DNA of 34,533 nucleotides, taken from the NCBI RefSeq assembly GCF_015082335.1, contig NZ_BLRL01000024.1, forward strand, positions 1-34,533, read 5' to 3'. Positions 31,962 to 34,533 of the stretch are shown here, piece by piece. How positions within the stretch are numbered: the first letter of the stretch is position 1; each line of letters opens with the position of its first letter. Under the pieces are notes generated by a model that saw nothing but the letters and a program-made list of their open reading frames with translations, had not been told where the DNA came from and made no database searches. The DNA is from Moritella sp. F3. GTDB lineage: Bacteria; Pseudomonadota; Gammaproteobacteria; Enterobacterales; Moritellaceae. Position numbers and translations under genes: made by a program.

Positions 31962-31991
31962 ATTATATTTAATAACAGGCGCAATAAGCAA
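31962..31991 (-). promoter_or_regulatory. Promoter of ridA-tusDCB
   Basis: On the minus strand TTGCTT (31986-31991), an 18-bp spacer and a perfect TATAAT (31962-31967) lie about 65 bases before the ridA ATG. The -10 is strong and the -35 weak. Confidence 0.55.
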
Positions 31992-32075
31992 ATTTAGAAC
32001 TACGATTAGTTTAAACTTTATAGATTTTTTTACATGAAATTAATTTGATTAGTGCTTTCTGTGGTTTTTAATTTA

Positions 32076-32089
32076 GGCTAAAATTAGCC
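32076..32089. promoter_or_regulatory. Palindrome over the candidate pyrBI -10 region
   Basis: GGCTAA-AA-TTAGCC is a perfect 6-bp-arm palindrome that contains the -10-like TAAAAT (32079-32084). The site lies about 30 bases before the leader peptide start and is within the ridA/pyrB divergent region. It may be an operator or part of the promoter; no regulator can be named. Confidence 0.4.
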
Positions 32090-32119
32090 ATTATGTTTAG
32101 CGGACTAGAGGGTTGACGA

Positions 32120-32194
32120 ATGTTTATATCATTAAGACAGGTAAACCTCTCCCTATTCATGCAAACTTGTAAGGCCTCATACCTATTTATATGA
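32120..32194 (+). CDS. pyrL: pyrBI leader peptide
   Basis: This is a 24-codon reading frame: ATG at 32120, TGA at 32192-32194, peptide MFISLRQVNLSL then FMQTCKASYLFI. GAGGG lies about seven bases upstream. The stop codon falls inside the 3' arm of the following terminator hairpin, so a ribosome finishing the peptide would prevent the hairpin from forming. This is the arrangement of E. coli pyrBI, where slow polymerase at low UTP lets the ribosome catch up and transcription continue. The peptide sequence itself need not be conserved. Confidence 0.75.
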   Translation: MFISLRQVNLSLFMQTCKASYLFI

Positions 32195-32205
32195 GGCTTT
32201 TTTTT
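32171..32205 (+). terminator. pyrBI attenuator terminator
   Basis: Arms GCCTCATA (32174-32181) and TATGAGGC (32190-32197) pair perfectly, extended by three weaker outer pairs, and are followed by eight T residues (32198-32205). It lies about 30 bases before pyrB and overlaps the end of the leader peptide frame. Confidence 0.9.
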
Positions 32206-32234
32206 GGCATAATTCTGATCATCAGGGCACTAAA

Positions 32235-33167
32235 ATGGTAAATCCGTTATTTAGAAAGCATATAGTATCTATCAATGATATCTCACGTAATGAGCTAGAA
32301 CTTATTGTTAAAACTGCGGCAAAACTAAAACAGCAGCCACAACCTGAGCTTTTAAAACACAAAGTGATTGCGAGTTGCTTTTTTGAAGCATCTACGCGTA
32401 CGCGTTTATCATTCGAAACCGCGATTCAGCGCTTAGGCGGCACTGTTATTGGTTTTGACAATGCCGGTAACACATCTCTTGCTAAAAAAGGCGAAACCCT
32501 GGCTGATTCTATTAGTGTGATTTCAAGCTATGCAGATGCTTTTGTAATGCGTCACCCGCAAGAAGGCGCTGCAAGGTTAGCATCAGAATTCTCCAATGTA
32601 CCAGTGATTAACGGGGGGGATGGTTCTAACCAACATCCGACACAAACCTTGTTAGATCTATTTTCTATCTACGAAACACAAGGCCGTTTAGATAATTTAA
32701 ATATCGCTTTGGTCGGTGATTTAAAATACGGTCGAACCGTACACTCTTTAGCGCAAGCACTCGCTAAATTCGACGGTTGTAAATTCCATTTTATCGCACC
32801 AGATGCACTCGCTATGCCTGAGTATATTTGTGATGAACTAGATGAACAGAATGTGAGTTATGAAACATACGCGTCGATAGAAGAAGTTGTGCCTGAAATT
32901 GATGTGTTATACATGACTCGCGTTCAAAAAGAACGATTTGATGAAACTGAATATCAGCACATGAAAGCAGGTTTTATTTTATCAGCAAGTTCATTAGAAC
33001 ACGCAAAACCAAACCTGAAAGTTTTACACCCATTACCACGTGTCGATGAGATCACAACTGATGTAGATAAAACGCCTTACGCTTATTATTTCCAACAAGC
33101 AGAAAACGGGGTCTACGCACGTGAAGCGTTACTTGCATTAGTGCTAAATGAAACAATCGGAGAATAA
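32235..33167 (+). CDS. pyrB: Aspartate carbamoyltransferase catalytic subunit
   Basis: PyrB joins carbamoyl phosphate and L-aspartate to make carbamoyl-aspartate, the first committed step of pyrimidine synthesis. The 310-residue length fits the class that assembles with PyrI. It has the carbamoyl-phosphate motif STRTR (53-57) within FEASTRTRLSFETA, a GDGSNQHPTQTLLD segment and LHPLPRVDEI (about 262-271). AGGG precedes the ATG. pyrI begins one base after its stop, so the chains are made together. Control is probably by the pyrL attenuator and by CTP feedback through PyrI. Confidence 0.98.
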   Translation: MVNPLFRKHIVSINDISRNELELIVKTAAKLKQQPQPELLKHKVIASCFFEASTRTRLSFETAIQRLGGTVIGFDNAGNTSLAKKGETLADSISVISSYADAFVMRHPQEGAARLASEFSNVPVINGGDGSNQHPTQTLLDLFSIYETQGRLDNLNIALVGDLKYGRTVHSLAQALAKFDGCKFHFIAPDALAMPEYICDELDEQNVSYETYASIEEVVPEIDVLYMTRVQKERFDETEYQHMKAGFILSASSLEHAKPNLKVLHPLPRVDEITTDVDKTPYAYYFQQAENGVYAREALLALVLNETIGE

Positions 33168-33168
33168 A

Positions 33169-33630
33169 ATGAAACATAATCACATGCAGGTAGAAGCGAT
33201 TTGTAATGGTTACGTTATTGATCATATTCCATCAGGTCAAGGCGTAAAAATATTAAAACTATTTAGTCTTACTGATACTAAACAGCGTGTTACTGTTGGT
33301 TTCAATTTACCAACTCATGACGGTGGTGCTAAAGATCTAATAAAAGTAGAAAATACTGAGATCACCAAGTCACAAGCAAATCAATTAGCACTGCTTGCGC
33401 CGAATGCAACAATCAACATAATTGAAAACTTTAAAGTAACAGATAAGCACTCATTGACGTTACCAAGTGAAGTTGAAAATGTATTCCCGTGCCCTAATTC
33501 CAACTGCATCACACACGGTGAACCAGTTATCTCTTCTTTTTCAATTAAGAAAAGCAAAGGTAACATTGGCTTAAAATGTAAATATTGTGAGAAAACATTC
33601 TCAAAAGATATTGTCACCGAACAAGTCTAA
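33169..33630 (+). CDS. pyrI: Aspartate carbamoyltransferase regulatory subunit
   Basis: PyrI binds CTP/UTP or ATP and transmits allosteric control to PyrB. I start it at the ATG at 33169 (153 residues, as in E. coli), with GGAG seven bases upstream; a frame from 33148 lies inside pyrB. The nucleotide-binding domain includes VEAICNGYVIDHIPSGQG. The zinc domain has Cys108, 113, 137 and 140, matching the E. coli 109/114/138/141 cluster that contacts the catalytic chains. Confidence 0.97.
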   Translation: MKHNHMQVEAICNGYVIDHIPSGQGVKILKLFSLTDTKQRVTVGFNLPTHDGGAKDLIKVENTEITKSQANQLALLAPNATINIIENFKVTDKHSLTLPSEVENVFPCPNSNCITHGEPVISSFSIKKSKGNIGLKCKYCEKTFSKDIVTEQV

Positions 33631-33635
33631 TCACC

Positions 33636-33669
33636 GCGATAGAGAGTTAATTGCATGGCTCTCTATCGC
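33636..33669. terminator. Hairpin between pyrI and the DUF1415 gene
   Basis: A perfect 11-bp stem (33636-33646 with 33659-33669) lies just after the pyrI stop and before the convergent gene. No T run follows on either strand, so it is better seen as an mRNA 3'-end stabiliser or a non-canonical terminator. Confidence 0.5.
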
Positions 33670-33683
33670 CATCTGTAATTGAG

Positions 33684-34244
33684 TTATTTATCTTCTACGT
33701 TAAAACACGCTTCTAGTTCAGCTTTTATTTCAGCAAAACCTTTTTCTCTTAACAGCTCAATATTGCGCTCTGGTATCTCCTCTGGATTTGGAAATACTCT
33801 TAATACACGTGCCATTTCATCTTCACGAATAATATGCAATATTGGATAAGGTGAGCGGTTAGTAAAGTTAGCAGCGTCTTTAATGCCAGAATCATCAAAG
33901 CGATACTTTGGATGCATGTGTGCTAATTGATAGATCCCTTCATAATCCTGCATTTCTAATAAATCATTTGCATAATCAATTAAATCGAGGAAATCATCAA
34001 AGCTCTCACTGAGTTTCGGTATAACCACGAGAGTTGTAGCAATATCTTTATTCGTATCTAAATGGATGAATTCAGCATTAACCTGTTCTAATATCTCAGT
34101 TAAATCGCTCGTATCAAGCACTGCACAGTGAATCGTTTTACGCTCTAACTCTTTTTTAGCAAAAGGACAGATATTATATTTTACAATAATATCTTTTACC
34201 CATTTTAGCGTCTGTAATTTAATTATTTCATGGTTATCAGTCAT
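33684..34244 (-). CDS. DUF1415 family protein
   Basis: This is a 186-residue soluble protein of the DUF1415 family, common in proteobacteria and of unknown function. Recognisable family blocks are YNICPFAKKELERKTI (about 23-38), with a conserved Cys, and YQLAHMHPKYRF plus the conserved AANFTNRSPYPILHIIRE (about 125-142). It has no signal peptide or membrane segment. AGGATACGAAT precedes the ATG. The conserved His/Asn/Arg patch could suggest an enzyme, but I do not assign one. It lies alone between pyrBI and the rRNA terminator. Confidence 0.88.
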   Translation of the reverse strand: MTDNHEIIKLQTLKWVKDIIVKYNICPFAKKELERKTIHCAVLDTSDLTEILEQVNAEFIHLDTNKDIATTLVVIPKLSESFDDFLDLIDYANDLLEMQDYEGIYQLAHMHPKYRFDDSGIKDAANFTNRSPYPILHIIREDEMARVLRVFPNPEEIPERNIELLREKGFAEIKAELEACFNVEDK

Positions 34245-34359
34245 ATTCGTATCCTAAATATTCAAACTTGATGTGTTAACCACAAAATACCGTGATTAAA
34301 TTTAGATCATAAACTGGTGAGAGAAATTGTAGCTTAATGGCTAGTGAATTTCAGGTATA

Positions 34360-34392
34360 AAAAAAGCCGATATCAATGATATCGGCTTTTTT
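34360..34392 (-). terminator. Terminator of the right-hand rRNA operon
   Basis: A perfect 15-bp stem (34360-34374 with 34378-34392, loop AAT), whose outer arms are A and T runs, lies just downstream of the 5S gene on the minus strand. It would end the rRNA transcript and may also work in the other direction. Confidence 0.9.
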
Positions 34393-34394
34393 CG

Positions 34395-34413
34395 TTCAAG
34401 ACAGCGTCTTGAA
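34395..34413 (-). other. Second hairpin between 5S rRNA and its terminator
   Basis: TTCAAGAC (34395-34402), loop AGC and GTCTTGAA (34406-34413) form a perfect 8-bp stem in the 3' spacer of the rRNA transcript. No gene or tRNA lies between 5S and the terminator. It may guide 3' processing of pre-5S RNA. Confidence 0.6.
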
Positions 34414-34422
34414 TCTAATTTA

Positions 34423-34533
34423 GCGTTTGGCGATGCCCTACTCTCACATGGGGAAGCCCCACACTACCATCGGCGTTATTACGTTTCACTACTGAGTTCG
34501 GAATGGAATCAGGTGGTACCGCAACACTATGGT
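34423..34533 (-). rRNA. rrf: 5S ribosomal RNA, 5' end outside the window
   Basis: Read on the minus strand, the sequence matches E. coli 5S rRNA through its core (GCCGAACTC-like region, AGTGAAACG, GATGGTAGTGTGGGG and CATGTGAGAGTAGGGCA). About 111 bases are present. The 5' end, and presumably the 23S and 16S genes, lie beyond 34533. The 3' boundary is approximate. Confidence 0.95.

Noticed and set aside
31898..31984. N-terminal extension of ridA
   Set aside because: The extended frame includes the predicted -10 box, and RidA proteins begin at the MSKK-type start.
34393..34422. A tRNA gene downstream of 5S
   Set aside because: The spacer before the terminator is too short and holds only an 8-bp hairpin.
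1..34533. CRISPR arrays, insertion sequences, prophage, toxin-antitoxin or defence genes
   Set aside because: I found no regularly spaced repeats, transposase or integrase motifs, tRNA-flanked att sites or defence-like genes. All long frames are recognisable core genes or DUF families.

Overview
The window looks like a core chromosomal segment of a marine gammaproteobacterium. Protein similarity recalled from memory points to a Moritella-like or related Alteromonadales/Vibrionales-grade organism. The DNA is AT-rich, the protein-coding genes read as intact, and gene order repeatedly matches Escherichia coli and Vibrio neighbourhoods. I see no insertion sequence, prophage, CRISPR array, toxin-antitoxin pair or defence island. 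The genus is inference; no 16S sequence is present to confirm it.

Layout, left to right. Positions 1-130 hold an rRNA-operon P1 promoter that fires leftward out of the window. Next come a small membrane-anchored RRM RNA-binding protein (+) and the murI-btuB block (-). btuB sits behind a cobalamin riboswitch with its own terminator. trmA (+) diverges from btuB, then fabR-yijD (-) follow. This reproduces the E. coli arrangement fabR-yijD-trmA / btuB-murI-rrn. Positions 6.3-19.1 kb carry a complete type II secretion operon, gspC-D-E-F-G-H-I-J-K-L-M-N, all on the minus strand and running on into nudE and cysQ. Divergent from gspC are hslR-hslO, pckA and greB-tex (+).

From 25.8 to 31.9 kb the minus strand carries ridA-tusDCB followed by the str operon rpsL-rpsG-fusA-tuf, with a clear sigma70 promoter before rpsL. 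Divergent from ridA is pyrB-pyrI (+), preceded by a 24-codon leader peptide whose stop codon lies inside an intrinsic terminator, a UTP-sensing attenuator like that of E. coli pyrBI. A DUF1415 gene (-) follows. The window ends inside a 5S rRNA gene (-) with a strong terminator.

So about 34 kb of mostly essential or housekeeping genes sits between two rRNA operons transcribed in the same direction. The functional themes are envelope and secretion (murI, btuB, T2SS), translation (rRNA, str operon, trmA, tus genes), stress chaperones (hslR, hslO), transcription factors (greB, tex) and central or nucleotide metabolism (pckA, pyrBI, cysQ, nudE). I did not find a convincing previously undescribed system. 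The most interesting signals are regulatory: the pyrL attenuator, the cobalamin riboswitch, a perfect 27-bp palindrome between rpsG and fusA, a candidate attenuator inside the T2SS operon after gspG, a terminator embedded in the murI coding end, and the membrane-tethered RRM protein beside an rRNA promoter.
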